DNA of 64,000 bases from Thermoprotei archaeon (GCA_021162845.1 JAGGXX010000047.1:1-64000); one strand, 5' to 3'; counted from the first letter of the stretch, positions 7,537 through 17,092 are shown. A program made the numbers and translations. Notes: generated by a model from the sequence alone, not told the origin.

Positions 7537-9963
7537 ATGCCAGGCCGGGAGTTCATCCCTAAGATCAGGGAGAAAAGATGGAACCTTTCGGAGGAGCTTA
7601 AATTACTCGCTAGTTGGAAGGAGGAAGGAGTATATCGTTTCAACAAGGATAGCGATAAGCCCATCTTCTCTATAGATACGCCGCCACCCTATGCCTCTGG
7701 CTCTTGGCACGTGGGTGCTGCTGCACATTACGCGCAAATAGATATGATCGCCCGGTACTTCCGCATGAGGGGTTATGAGGTCCTCTTCCCGTTTGGCGTT
7801 GATAGGAATGGTCTTCCAGTGGAGGTTCAGGTTGAGAGGAAATTCAACATTCATGCCCATGAAGTCCCAAGGGAGGAATTCATATCCCTCTGTAGGCAAT
7901 TCCTCGATGAGACTGAAGAAGACCTAGTTAGGATCGCTGAGCGTTTAGGGTTAAGCGCTGACATAGACAACCGTTATAAGACGGATAGCCCTGAGTACCG
8001 TGCCCTGACTCAAGCCACCTTCATAGAGCTATGGAAGCGCGGTCTCATCTATGAGGACGAGAAGCCCGTGATATGGTGTCCACATTGCAGGACGACGTTA
8101 GCTGAATCTGAGGTGGAGTATGAAGAACGTGAAACAAACCTCGTATACATAGTTTTTAGGGTTCAAGAAGATGATGAGGAAATAGTAGTGGCCACTACTC
8201 GGCCTGAGCTGTTATGCACGTGCGCAGCGGTCATATTTAATCCCAATGACGAACGGTACCAACGGCTTAAGGGAAAACATGCCGTCGTTCCCATTTTCGA
8301 GCAGGTGGTGCCTATAATACCCCATCCTTACGCCAAACAAGAGTTTGGAACGGGCCTGGTAATGGTGTGTTCCTTCGGTGATCAAAGTGATGTACGACTT
8401 TTCAGAGAATTAGGGCTGAAGCCAAAGCTTGCCATAACCCCAGAGGGCAAAATGAACGAGATAGCAGGCCCCTATGAAGGTCTATCCGTGAGTGAAGCCC
8501 GGGATAAGATAGTCTCCGATCTGAAGAGCAGGGGTCTGATAGTCAAGATAGAGCGCTTACGGCATAGAGTCCCGATATGTTGGAGATCGAAGGATCCTAT
8601 AGAGTTCGTCTCCATGAAGGAATATTATCTAAGGCAGCTTGACTTCAGGGATGAACTGATTAAACTAGCCGATAAGATAGAGTTCTTTCCGCTTGAAGGT
8701 AAGAGAAGGCTTCTCGATTGGATTAATTCGCTCAGTAGTGATTGGCCCATCTCGCGTAGGCGATATTATGGGACGGAGATACCGATATGGTACTGTAAGA
8801 ATTGTAATACGCCTCATTTACCTGAGCCAGGAAAGTATTATCGCCCATGGTGTGATCCCCCGCCTTTTGAGCGATGTTCCAAGTGCGGCTCAAAGGAATT
8901 CATAGGCGAGACGCGAGTATTCGATACGTGGATGGACTCTAGTATTTCACCCCTTTTCATACTCGGCTTTATGAGGGATGAGAATTTATTCAAGAGAGCC
9001 TTCCCGTGCTCACTTAGGCCTCAGGGTTACGACATAGTGAGGACTTGGTTATATTACACGCTCCTCAGGGTCTACCAGCTGACCGGCCAGCCTGCCTTTA
9101 GATACGTCCGGATATCCGGCATGGGACTTGATGAGAAAGGAGAAGCCATGCATAAGTCAAAGGGCAATATAGTCTATCCGATGCCTATCTTAGAGAAATA
9201 CGGTGCTGACGCCTTCCGTTTCTGGGCGGCCTCTGAGGCTAAGTTAGGGGAGGATTATCGTTTCTCAGAATCAAAGGTCCGAGCCGCTAGCCTATTCCTC
9301 ACCAAGCTATGGAATATAGCCCGTTTCATATCGTCATTTCCGATGGTGAATGATTCGTTTAGACTACGTCCCCTAGACCTCATGTTACTCGGCAACCTGA
9401 ATGATCTGATAAGGAAATGCAAGCAGGGATATGAGAGGTTCGACCTCTTCATCCCCTCTAATGAGGTAAGGTATTTTGCGTGGAACATCTTCGCCTCACA
9501 TTACATAGAGGCTATTAAGCCTAGAGCATATAATTTCGAAAACGACTTTCCCATTGAAGAACAACGCGGAGCTTGGTACACGCTTTATACAGCTTTAAGC
9601 GTACTACTGCGCTTACTAGCCCCGATAACGCCATTTATCACTGAGGGCATTTGGAGGAGGCTGTTCTCCCCCGATAGTAGCATACATAAACAGCCTTTCC
9701 CTGACATCAATCCGTCTTGGGAAAGTCCATATAAGGAGCTCCTTGAGCCGTTCATGCAATTTAACACCGCTATCTGGAAGTATAAGCGGGAGAACAACAT
9801 AGCACTAAACGAACCACTTGACAATTACGTTTATGCACCTAGGATACTTAGGCCTTTGAAGGAGGACCTGGAGGCAATGCATAGGATCAAGGAGATACGC
9901 TTCGAGTCACCGCCTGTCGAGAGAGCGCTTAAGGTAGGTCCTGATATATACATAGCCCGATGA
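7537..9963 (+). CDS. valS: Valyl-tRNA synthetase
   Basis: Class I aminoacyl-tRNA synthetase charging tRNA-Val. It has 808 residues, typical of the archaeal enzyme. In order: PPPYASGSWHVGAAAHYAQI with the HIGH-like HVGA; zinc motif WCPHC (about 180); editing (CP1) domain with the TTRPELL signature; a second zinc site (CKNCNTPH and CSKCGSKEF); DTWMDSSISPLFILGF; and the KMSKS equivalent MHKSKGN (about 540). An anticodon-binding domain ends the protein. The substitution of CTCAAVIFNPND for the usual A-A-V-x-V-x-P-x-D segment is ordinary. No interruption is seen. Confidence 0.96.
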   Translation: MPGREFIPKIREKRWNLSEELKLLASWKEEGVYRFNKDSDKPIFSIDTPPPYASGSWHVGAAAHYAQIDMIARYFRMRGYEVLFPFGVDRNGLPVEVQVERKFNIHAHEVPREEFISLCRQFLDETEEDLVRIAERLGLSADIDNRYKTDSPEYRALTQATFIELWKRGLIYEDEKPVIWCPHCRTTLAESEVEYEERETNLVYIVFRVQEDDEEIVVATTRPELLCTCAAVIFNPNDERYQRLKGKHAVVPIFEQVVPIIPHPYAKQEFGTGLVMVCSFGDQSDVRLFRELGLKPKLAITPEGKMNEIAGPYEGLSVSEARDKIVSDLKSRGLIVKIERLRHRVPICWRSKDPIEFVSMKEYYLRQLDFRDELIKLADKIEFFPLEGKRRLLDWINSLSSDWPISRRRYYGTEIPIWYCKNCNTPHLPEPGKYYRPWCDPPPFERCSKCGSKEFIGETRVFDTWMDSSISPLFILGFMRDENLFKRAFPCSLRPQGYDIVRTWLYYTLLRVYQLTGQPAFRYVRISGMGLDEKGEAMHKSKGNIVYPMPILEKYGADAFRFWAASEAKLGEDYRFSESKVRAASLFLTKLWNIARFISSFPMVNDSFRLRPLDLMLLGNLNDLIRKCKQGYERFDLFIPSNEVRYFAWNIFASHYIEAIKPRAYNFENDFPIEEQRGAWYTLYTALSVLLRLLAPITPFITEGIWRRLFSPDSSIHKQPFPDINPSWESPYKELLEPFMQFNTAIWKYKRENNIALNEPLDNYVYAPRILRPLKEDLEAMHRIKEIRFESPPVERALKVGPDIYIAR

Positions 9964-10019
9964 CGCCACAACCTCGATCTTCATGATCTATTAAAATATT
10001 CGCTTCGTATGATGATGGT

Positions 10020-10033
10020 AAAAGTTTATTTCC
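10020..10033 (+). promoter_or_regulatory. Likely TATA region of the Lhr helicase gene
   Basis: AAAAGTTTATTTCC stands 30 bases before the ATG at 10064. It is identical over 14 bases to the element before the oxidoreductase operon (3455-3468). Position and composition fit an archaeal TATA box with a short leader. Confidence 0.45.
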
Positions 10034-10063
10034 GTCTAAGTACTTCTAATGTAGCGTGCTATT

Positions 10064-12964
10064 ATGCCTAGGGTTCATAGCCGTACTAGAGAACTGGGTA
10101 AAATTAAGGCGTTTGAGCTATTAGCTAAGCCAGTGAGAGAAGCCCTTCTCGAGAAGGGCTTCTTAGAGCTAACAGAGCCTCAGGAGAGAGCAATCCCTCT
10201 CATCATGGATGGCCATAACGTATTGCTAATAGCCCCTACTGGTACGGGTAAGACCGAAGCAGCCGTACTCCCAGTATTCAGCTTGTTTCTCAACTTAAAG
10301 GAAGAAGAGGGGGAACTCGAGCCGGGCATTTACATACTCTACATCACGCCATTGAGGGCGCTTAATCGGGATTTACTGGAGAGGCTTACGTGGTGGGGTA
10401 AGAAGCTGGGTATCCGTGTTGCAGTACGCCATGGTGATACCGAACAAGCCGAGAGAAGCAGACAGGCAAGAAAACCTCCTGAACTGTTAATCACCACACC
10501 TGAGACGCTACAAGCGATATTAACCGGGAGGATAATGCGCGGTCACCTGAGAAAGGTTCGCTGGGTAATAGTGGACGAAGTGCATGAGCTAGCGGAGGAT
10601 AAAAGAGGTGCTCAGTTAGTCCTGGCGCTAGAGAGGCTTCGCCTTATATGTGGGCGGGCCTTTCAGCTAATAGGCCTTTCAGCTACTATAGGTTCCCCCG
10701 AGGAGGTAGCCCGTTTCCTAGTAGGGGTTAATAGGGACGTTAAGGTAGTTAGGGTACCAGTCGCACGGTTAATGAAGCTTAATGTGATCTTCCCTGCTCC
10801 TGCTCAAATAGACTATGAACTTAGCCTCAAGCTCTACACGCATCCAGAGGTCGCAGCTAGGCTTAGGTATATCAGGGACTTAGTAGAGAGGCATAACTCA
10901 GTCCTACTATTTGTCAATACGAGGGCTATAGCTGAAGTCCTCGCCTCAAGGTTTCATGTGTGGGACGTGGGTTTTCCAATAAGCGTACATCATGGCTCGC
11001 TCGCCAAGCCATCCCGTATAGCTGCTGAAAGGGGGCTAAAGGATGGAGTTCTTAAAGCATTAGTATCGACCTCATCGCTAGAGCTAGGAATAGACGTGGG
11101 ACACGTGGATCTAGTGATCCAGTACATGTCACCTCGTCAGGTTACAAGGCTCGTTCAAAGGGTAGGTCGCTCAGGGCATAGGATAGGTGGTACGGCCAAG
11201 GGGGTCGTAATAACGGCTGATCCGGACGATACGCTTGAAGCAATGGTCATTTGTCGTAAAGCGCTTAATGAAGAGTTAGAACCGTTGATGATACCTGAGA
11301 AGCCCTTAGACGTTCTCAATCATCAAATAGTAGCTCTTCTTATGCTGAAGCGGCGCTGGACCTTTGATGAAATACTGAGCCTCTATCGCCGTGCTTATCC
11401 CTACAGGAACTTGTCAAAGGACGACCTCCTCTTCGTACTGCGATATATGCATAGCCGTTATCCAAGGCTTGCATGGATCGCCGAGGAAGAAGAAGTGGTG
11501 CTTAAGCCCAGGCGCACTAGGGAGATGTATCATTACTTCTTTGAAGAGCTCTCCATGATCCCCGATGAGAAGCATTATTTGGTAGTGAACAAGCAAGACG
11601 ATACTCCCATTGGCTTACTAGACGAAGCCTTTTTAGCGGAATACGGAGAACCAGGTACTAAATTCGTCTTCCGCGGTAACGTCTGGATAATTTCCGATAT
11701 AGTACAGGATAAGGTATTCGTTATGCCTACTGATGACCCTACAGGCGCCATACCCTCCTGGGTTGGCGAGGAGATCCCGGTGCCTTATGAGGTAGCCCAA
11801 GAGGTCGGAGCCCTAAGGAGAAGAGTGATCGAGGCATTAAGCCAAGGTCTTACTCTAAAAGACGTGACTAAAGAGCTCATCAGGTTATATCCCGCTGATG
11901 AGAATTCAGCCTATAGGGCATTACTTGAAACGGAGGAGCAATATAAGTGTGGCTTACCCGTTCCAACGGATAGATTAGTGCTCGTGGAATCATGGGGAAA
12001 CTTGATAGTCGTTCACACACACCTTGGAACACTAGCTAATCGCGCGTTGGCTCGCCTATTAGGCGAAGTTATCGCGGATATCGTGGGATCAAGCATTGGC
12101 GTACAACAGGATGCATATCGCGTGGTCCTTCAACTGCCTAGGAGAATGAAAGCTAAAATCATAAAGAAGGCCTTAATGAGACTCTATAACGAGGATTTAA
12201 ATAAGCTGATCAGACGCATCGCGCATCGCTCAGGTCTTTTTAAGCGTCGCCTGATCCATGTGGCTCGTCGCTTCGGCGCGTTAAAGAAGTCCGTGGATTT
12301 CACAGGTATAAGTATAAGGCGCTTAGTCGAGATGTTCGATGGTACCCCCATCTATGAAGAAGCGCTCTCGGAGTTTCTACAAAGGGATCTAAACCTTAAA
12401 ATTGCTCGAGCATTCATCGAGCGAATAGTTGAAGGTGATTTACCGACTGAGTACGTGGATTCTGAATCTCCTTCTCCCCTTACCAGGTTGGCCCTAGAGC
12501 GTATAGCTCGTAAAACAGAGCTCATACCACCTGAGCGCTTGCATAGAATAATCCTCGATGCTACGCGCGCCCGCTTATTTAATGAGGCGCTAGTCTTCAT
12601 ATGTACTGAGAACTGGGATTGGTACGACACTATCGTAATTAAGAATCTCCCAGACGAGGTCAGATGTCCTGTGTGCGGTTCGCCGAACATCGGTGTGCTA
12701 AAGGATGAGAAGTTTGCTACTAAGCTAACAGCCCTTAAGGGCAAGGTCAGAAGCAGATATGAGTTACGCGTCCTGCGTGAGGTAATCAAGAGCGCAGAGC
12801 TTATTAAAAGGTACGGGAAGACTGCCGCGCTCGCCCTATGCGGTCGCGGCCTTAGAGTAGAAGACGTAAGGGAGATACTCAAACATGAGCATAATGTCTC
12901 AGAACATCTCATAGAACTGATAATACAGGCTGAGAAGCGAGCCCTAAGGAGGCGCTTTCTTTAA
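10064..12964 (+). CDS. lhr: Lhr-type superfamily 2 DNA/RNA helicase
   Basis: ATP-dependent helicase of the Large-helicase-related family, linked to DNA repair and RNA remodelling. It has 966 residues. Q-motif region LTEPQERAIPLI; Walker A APTGTGKTEAA (about 56-66); Walker B DEVHELAED; motif III SATIG. RecA domain 2 has STSSLELGIDVGHVD and motif VI QRVGRSGHRIGG. A winged-helix and Lhr-core region follows. Near residue 875 is a half zinc motif, CPVCGSPNIGVL. Its last 21 bases overlap the convergent transglutaminase-fold gene. Confidence 0.93.
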   Translation: MPRVHSRTRELGKIKAFELLAKPVREALLEKGFLELTEPQERAIPLIMDGHNVLLIAPTGTGKTEAAVLPVFSLFLNLKEEEGELEPGIYILYITPLRALNRDLLERLTWWGKKLGIRVAVRHGDTEQAERSRQARKPPELLITTPETLQAILTGRIMRGHLRKVRWVIVDEVHELAEDKRGAQLVLALERLRLICGRAFQLIGLSATIGSPEEVARFLVGVNRDVKVVRVPVARLMKLNVIFPAPAQIDYELSLKLYTHPEVAARLRYIRDLVERHNSVLLFVNTRAIAEVLASRFHVWDVGFPISVHHGSLAKPSRIAAERGLKDGVLKALVSTSSLELGIDVGHVDLVIQYMSPRQVTRLVQRVGRSGHRIGGTAKGVVITADPDDTLEAMVICRKALNEELEPLMIPEKPLDVLNHQIVALLMLKRRWTFDEILSLYRRAYPYRNLSKDDLLFVLRYMHSRYPRLAWIAEEEEVVLKPRRTREMYHYFFEELSMIPDEKHYLVVNKQDDTPIGLLDEAFLAEYGEPGTKFVFRGNVWIISDIVQDKVFVMPTDDPTGAIPSWVGEEIPVPYEVAQEVGALRRRVIEALSQGLTLKDVTKELIRLYPADENSAYRALLETEEQYKCGLPVPTDRLVLVESWGNLIVVHTHLGTLANRALARLLGEVIADIVGSSIGVQQDAYRVVLQLPRRMKAKIIKKALMRLYNEDLNKLIRRIAHRSGLFKRRLIHVARRFGALKKSVDFTGISIRRLVEMFDGTPIYEEALSEFLQRDLNLKIARAFIERIVEGDLPTEYVDSESPSPLTRLALERIARKTELIPPERLHRIILDATRARLFNEALVFICTENWDWYDTIVIKNLPDEVRCPVCGSPNIGVLKDEKFATKLTALKGKVRSRYELRVLREVIKSAELIKRYGKTAALALCGRGLRVEDVREILKHEHNVSEHLIELIIQAEKRALRRRFL

Positions 12965-14110
12965 CCTCTCGGCAAGGATTATTAGGGCGGTGGATCCTGT
13001 AATTGATATCACAAATAGCGTGACCATGAGAACGAGGCCATATGTAGGATGATATACCCTTCTCAGGGATCGTTCCACCTGAACTTTTAAGCCCTTAGGG
13101 GCGGAGAACATGAGATAGTTATTTGGATCGCTTACATTCACGATGGCTGTTGCTATCACCCTATCGGTCATGACAATCGCGGCCTTGTTCACGTAATCCT
13201 CTGGTCCTCTAATGATGTTCCCTCCGCTCGTGAGGTCAATGGGTACCCAGCCTAAATCGGGAACGTAAGCCATAGCAAATGCATGTAGTAGGAATCCCTT
13301 CTCCGTTACCGTAATCCTCCCCCCTCCCTCATTCGGTACGCCAACTGTGGGTTCATAATACATCGCTATGACCATGTATGCTGGGATTCCGATAGCCCTC
13401 AGTAAGGTAGTTATTAGGGCCGATTGGTCAGCGCAATCCCCCTTACCTTTTTCCAAGGTCTCAATAGGCGAGAGAACAGTTAACGTCTCACCGTATTCTA
13501 TCCTACCCTTGACCCATTTGATCGCCTCTATTACAGCGTCCGAAACCCTCTCATTATCCTTCCTAATGTTCCACGCGTTTTCCCTTATCACATTCCATTC
13601 ACCATCTTTTCTCCAATCCCACTCATCTAGAGGTCTACAGTATCGTTCACTCATGGAGACGGGTATGGCACTGAAATCCCCTCCAGCCCCTCTTTCAATC
13701 CTCTGCCTTACCCTGAGGGGGAAAGAGAGCAGATTACTCATGACCTTAATTGTGCACTCAAAAGTTAAGTTGATTTTGCTCCCGGGCTCTAACGATTCCA
13801 AGTTCCTTATCCTAAGCACTTTATTGCCATCCGCGTTAACCTCTTCTCCTGTACCCTCCTCGATTCCATTTAGGAAAAGCTTGTAACTCACCACTTCCTG
13901 CCAACCACTCATGTTCGGCGGTATCACGAAGAAAAGCAGATCCTCGCCTATTGATGAGGTATGCTCACTTAGATTAACGATTATTCTCTCCTCACGATAT
14001 ACGTATACTTGGTGTAATAGCTCCACCTTGAACACGTAACCCAGGATCGCTGTGACGAGTAGGGATATGACTATTGCCGTAGTTAGCGCTCCCCTCATGA
14101 GAAGCTTCAT
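12944..14110 (-). CDS. Membrane-anchored transglutaminase-like cysteine protease-fold protein
   Basis: Extracytoplasmic protein with a transglutaminase-like catalytic core; the reaction (peptidase or crosslinking) is unknown. ATG at 14110 gives MKLLMRGALTTAIVISLLVTAILGYVF, a signal anchor. A beta-rich region (about 30-150) precedes the core: KGDCADQSALITTLLRAIGIPAY with the nucleophile Cys, LLHAFAMAYVPDLGW with His, and PIDLTSGG with Asp, so the triad is complete. A second membrane helix (about 362-382) ends in basic residues. A TTG three codons upstream is an alternative start. It lies convergent to the helicase and overlaps its 3' end. Confidence 0.88.
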   Translation of the reverse strand: MKLLMRGALTTAIVISLLVTAILGYVFKVELLHQVYVYREERIIVNLSEHTSSIGEDLLFFVIPPNMSGWQEVVSYKLFLNGIEEGTGEEVNADGNKVLRIRNLESLEPGSKINLTFECTIKVMSNLLSFPLRVRQRIERGAGGDFSAIPVSMSERYCRPLDEWDWRKDGEWNVIRENAWNIRKDNERVSDAVIEAIKWVKGRIEYGETLTVLSPIETLEKGKGDCADQSALITTLLRAIGIPAYMVIAMYYEPTVGVPNEGGGRITVTEKGFLLHAFAMAYVPDLGWVPIDLTSGGNIIRGPEDYVNKAAIVMTDRVIATAIVNVSDPNNYLMFSAPKGLKVQVERSLRRVYHPTYGLVLMVTLFVISITGSTALIILAERLKKAPP

Positions 14111-14185
14111 GGCACACAAACTCTAAGCCTCATAAGGGTATATATGAATTAATTTCACGTTTGAAGCCTATGAGGTGCCCTCGGT

Positions 14186-14668
14186 ATGTCCTACCTCTTT
14201 AAGAAGATTGCCTTGGGCGGTACCTTTGAGGTTATACATAAAGGGCATGTGCGGCTATTAAACGAGGCTTATTCCATCTCAAAGCTCGTGGTAATAGGCC
14301 TATCGAGTGATGCCTTGACTCGAAGGTTAGGGAAAGCTCATCCCGTTAGGCGTTTTAATGAGCGATTAATTCAGTTGAAATCGTTCTTAAATAAGAGAGG
14401 ATGGCTCTCAAGAACTGAAATAGTCGAACTAAACGATCCCTATGGACCTACCATAAGCGATCCTGAAATCGAAGCAATTATAGTAAGCGAGGAAACCCTC
14501 GATCGGGCTTTTGAGATAAACGAGATCCGTAATGATAAAGGATTAAGGTCTCTAGCTATATGCGTTGTGAAGCTCGTACTTGCTGAGAATGGGAAGCCCA
14601 TCTCGACGACTAGGATTTATAGGGGCGAGATAGATCGTGAGGGGAGGCTGATAAACCCCTCCGGCTAA
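14186..14668 (+). CDS. coaD: Phosphopantetheine adenylyltransferase, archaeal type
   Basis: Transfers AMP from ATP to 4'-phosphopantetheine, making dephospho-CoA. It has 160 residues of the nucleotidyltransferase fold. GGTFEVIHKGHVRLLNEAY contains the HxGH signature. SSDALTRRLGKAHPVRRFNER is the family's substrate loop. ISTTRIYRGEID matches the ISSTxI nucleotide motif. The GTFxxxHxGH form is that of archaeal/eukaryotic PPAT. It is divergent from the transglutaminase gene, sharing a 75-base intergenic region. Confidence 0.93.
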   Translation: MSYLFKKIALGGTFEVIHKGHVRLLNEAYSISKLVVIGLSSDALTRRLGKAHPVRRFNERLIQLKSFLNKRGWLSRTEIVELNDPYGPTISDPEIEAIIVSEETLDRAFEINEIRNDKGLRSLAICVVKLVLAENGKPISTTRIYRGEIDREGRLINPSG

Positions 14669-14741
14669 TCCTAATCAGAGAAGATATGTGGTATATTAAC
14701 GTTTAAGCGTTCTCCCGACACTATATTCTTACGGTGAACTT

Positions 14742-15770
14742 ATGCAGGAGAGGCCGTTAAAGGTTGCCATAGTGGGCTTCGGCTTCATGGGGCAAACGCA
14801 TGCTGCAGCATGGGCTCGCATACCAGAGGCGCAGATAAAAGCCGTGTTCGAGGTGCCCGCAAGAGCTCCTCAGATAAGACATATGGTCTCGGAATATGGA
14901 GCTAAGGTAGTCACGAATTATGAAGAGATCTTAGAGGACGAAGAGGTAAATGTAGTGGATGTATGCCTGCCAACGTTCTTGCATAGAGAATATGTAGTCA
15001 AGGCCCTTAAAGCGGGTAAGCATGTCCTATGTGAAAAGCCGATAGCTCTTCATCTTTGGGAAGCTAGGGAGATGATAGATGCATGGAAGAGTTCGGGGAA
15101 AAAATTCATGATAGCTCATGTAGTACGCTTCTTCCCTGAGTATAAGCAAGCTAAGGAGCTAGTTGATAGCGGTGCACTTGGGGAACCGAGGATAGCTAGG
15201 ACTTACCGTTACAGCGCGTTTCCCCCATGGAGTGTCAAGGGCTGGTTCGGGGTGCAGAGGCTAAGCGGAGGGGTCCTTGTGGATCTAGCTATCCATGATA
15301 TGGACTTTCTAAGGTGGATATTCAATGATGAAGTAGCGCGTGTCTATGCGCTCTCACCGGAGCGTAGGGTCGTTAAAGGCATAACGGCTCAGGATCACGG
15401 AATCGCCCTCTTGAAGTTCAAGAAGGGCGGTATAGCGTACGTGATGGCTAGCTGGGCCTATCCCAAGACCGTGCCTTTCTCCACGTATTTCGAGCTCGTG
15501 GGGACGGGAGGTATCCTTCAATTCGACAATAGATCTACAGCCCCTCTAAGGCTGGGAACTAGCGAGCAATATTCTACCATTCAGACATATCCCGAGGATC
15601 CTTATTATCTGGAGATAAGGCACTTCGCCGATCACATATTAAAGGACGTGGAATTAATGGTTACGCCAGAGGATGCATATAAGGCCTTGGAGATATCCCT
15701 AGCAGCTGTGAAATCGTCCCTTACAGGCGAACCGGTAAGCTTACCCCTTAAGGAGGAGGTGATCCCATGA
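14742..15770 (+). CDS. Gfo/Idh/MocA-family oxidoreductase (first of a pair)
   Basis: NAD(P)-dependent dehydrogenase, most likely of a sugar or inositol derivative. It has 342 residues. N-terminal Rossmann domain: AIVGFGFMGQTHAAAWARI with G-x-G-x-x-G, and CEKPIALHLWEARE with the family's E-K-P lysine. C-terminal alpha/beta domain: GGVLVDLAIHDMDFLRWIF with the conserved D-x-x-x-H. The stop overlaps the ATG of a second family member by 4 bases and the RBS GGAGGTGAT lies in its last codons, so the two are made together. Substrate unknown. Confidence 0.92.
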   Translation: MQERPLKVAIVGFGFMGQTHAAAWARIPEAQIKAVFEVPARAPQIRHMVSEYGAKVVTNYEEILEDEEVNVVDVCLPTFLHREYVVKALKAGKHVLCEKPIALHLWEAREMIDAWKSSGKKFMIAHVVRFFPEYKQAKELVDSGALGEPRIARTYRYSAFPPWSVKGWFGVQRLSGGVLVDLAIHDMDFLRWIFNDEVARVYALSPERRVVKGITAQDHGIALLKFKKGGIAYVMASWAYPKTVPFSTYFELVGTGGILQFDNRSTAPLRLGTSEQYSTIQTYPEDPYYLEIRHFADHILKDVELMVTPEDAYKALEISLAAVKSSLTGEPVSLPLKEEVIP

Positions 15771-16825
15771 GGAAATTTAAGGCCGCCCTCCTCAGTTTCG
15801 CTCATGTACATGCTCCCTCCTATGCTCGTGTTTTAAAGGAACTACCTAATGTAGACTTCGTGGCCATTTGGGATGATAATGAAGAAAGAGGTAAGGCTTT
15901 TCAAAAACGATACTCCGTGGAGAGGTACTACTCGGATCTGGAAAGATTATTCGCGGAGAATAGGGATTTGGACTTCGTAATAGTGACCTCGGAAAACGCT
16001 AGGCATTATGAACATGTGAAAATAGCCTTAGAGCACGACGTACATGTATTATGCGAAAAACCATTAACTACGAATCTCGGACATGCCGACGAGCTAGTTT
16101 CCATTGCTAGGCGAAGGGGACTTAAGCTCGGAACGTGCTTTGTAATGCGCTTCCACTCAGCTACAATTCAAGCTTATAATATGCTCAGAGGAGGCGATAT
16201 AGGCTTACCAGTCTCGATAACCACGACCAATCACGGTACTTGCCCATATAAAGCAGCCCACTGGTTCGTGGAGCCAGAGCTCTCTTATGGGGCTCGTGTT
16301 AACCTAAGAGAGGGAGATCCCCGTTACAGAGGAGGGAGCATAACAGATCATACGGTGCATTGTGCGGATCTGCTTAGGTGGTTCCTAGGAAGTGAAGTTG
16401 AAGAGGTATATGCGGAAGTAGGTGCAAATATACGCTCCGATTTGGAGGTCGAGGATAACGCCCTTGTGATGCTCAAGTTCAGAAATGGCGTACAGGCCTC
16501 CATAGATTGTAGCTGGAGTAGACCCGAGGGCGTATACCCAACATGGGGTGACGTTAACCTCTATATAGTAGGTTCTAATGGTGTGATCGAGATTGAGGCC
16601 TTTAACCAGAATGTACACCTCGCCACTTGGAAGATGAAGAGGCTAGTATACAGTTACTGGGGCCCTGACGTAGATAAGGTCATGATAACGCAATTCATGA
16701 AGGCTATAGAGGAGGACTCCGAGCCTAAAGCTAGCGGTTGGGATGGCAGGCAGGCAACGGAGATCATGTTAGCAGCATATCGCTCGATAAAAGAAGGCAG
16801 GCCAGTAAAATTACCGCTTCTGTAA
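15767..16825 (+). CDS. Gfo/Idh/MocA-family oxidoreductase (second of a pair)
   Basis: Paralogue of the preceding gene, 352 residues, with a perfect GGAGGTGAT ribosome-binding site 4 bases before the ATG. The E-K-P motif is present (CEKPLTTNLGHADELV), as is GGSITDHTVHCADLLRWFLG. The N-terminal glycine motif is replaced by LSFAHVHAPSYARVL, so cofactor binding differs from its partner or is reduced. Residues 163-205 carry an insert (SYGARVNLREGDPRYRGG) typical of the carbohydrate-acting members. The pair may work on successive steps or as hetero-oligomer. Confidence 0.9.
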   Translation: MRKFKAALLSFAHVHAPSYARVLKELPNVDFVAIWDDNEERGKAFQKRYSVERYYSDLERLFAENRDLDFVIVTSENARHYEHVKIALEHDVHVLCEKPLTTNLGHADELVSIARRRGLKLGTCFVMRFHSATIQAYNMLRGGDIGLPVSITTTNHGTCPYKAAHWFVEPELSYGARVNLREGDPRYRGGSITDHTVHCADLLRWFLGSEVEEVYAEVGANIRSDLEVEDNALVMLKFRNGVQASIDCSWSRPEGVYPTWGDVNLYIVGSNGVIEIEAFNQNVHLATWKMKRLVYSYWGPDVDKVMITQFMKAIEEDSEPKASGWDGRQATEIMLAAYRSIKEGRPVKLPLL

Positions 16826-16828
16826 TTT

Positions 16829-16850
16829 GCTTTAATTTTTATTTCAAAGA
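16829..16850 (+). terminator. Possible T-rich transcription end after the Gfo/Idh pair
   Basis: TTTAATTTTTATTTC lies within 25 bases after the stop of the second oxidoreductase gene. Archaeal termination often occurs at such T-tracts. There is no hairpin and no other support. Confidence 0.3.
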
Positions 16851-16930
16851 TCCCTATGAAGGGTTACCTCATCCGATATGAGCTCGCTGAAATAAAATGA
16901 TTTTTAACATTATAAAAAGAACTTACATGA

Positions 16931-16994
16931 GGGCTATGATGACTAGGGACCGTTCTGGCTTAGGGAGTGATGATCAAGCGGTTGTGCTGAGCCC
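16931..16994 (+). ncRNA. C/D box sRNA (2'-O-methylation guide)
   Basis: All four boxes occur in order in a non-coding gap. C box ATGATGA (16936-16942); 12-nt guide (16943-16954); D' box CTGG (16955-16958, one base off CTGA). C' box TGATGA (16968-16973); 13-nt guide (16974-16986); D box CTGA (16987-16990). GGGCT at the 5' end pairs with AGCCC at the 3' end, closing the kink-turn stem. The first guide is complementary, with one mismatch and one G-U pair over 12 nt, to the universally conserved AACGGUCCUAAG around helix 69 of 23S rRNA (recalled, not searched). That predicts methylation at the second G. The second guide's target is not recognised. Confidence 0.75.
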
Positions 16995-17005
16995 TTATTC
17001 CTTAC

Positions 17006-17092
17006 TTACATGAATTTATAGCCCCAGTGTTTTAGGGCTTCCATAAGTTCCTTATGCTCCTTAGCATATTCCTCGACCGGTATGCTCTTCAT
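17006..17092 (-). pseudogene. Short C-terminal gene fragment
   Basis: Minus-strand frame MKSIPVEEYAKEHKELMEALKHWGYKF ending in TAA. It is amphipathic, Glu/Lys rich and protein-like, unlike random translation, and stays open 10 codons further upstream (AKEKKEF) before a TGA at 17123. It looks like the tail of a decayed gene, or a tiny protein of 28 residues. No ribosome-binding site is clear. No family recognised. The remaining bases between 16826 and 17196 hold the sRNA, a T-rich tract, and otherwise nothing I can support. Confidence 0.3.

Noticed and set aside
12352-12912. Long minus-strand ORF inside lhr
   Set aside because: Low-complexity Ser/Arg-rich translation antisense to a well-conserved helicase: a shadow.
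13368-13886. Plus-strand ORF inside the transglutaminase-fold gene
   Set aside because: Antisense to an intact catalytic domain; no RBS, no domain.
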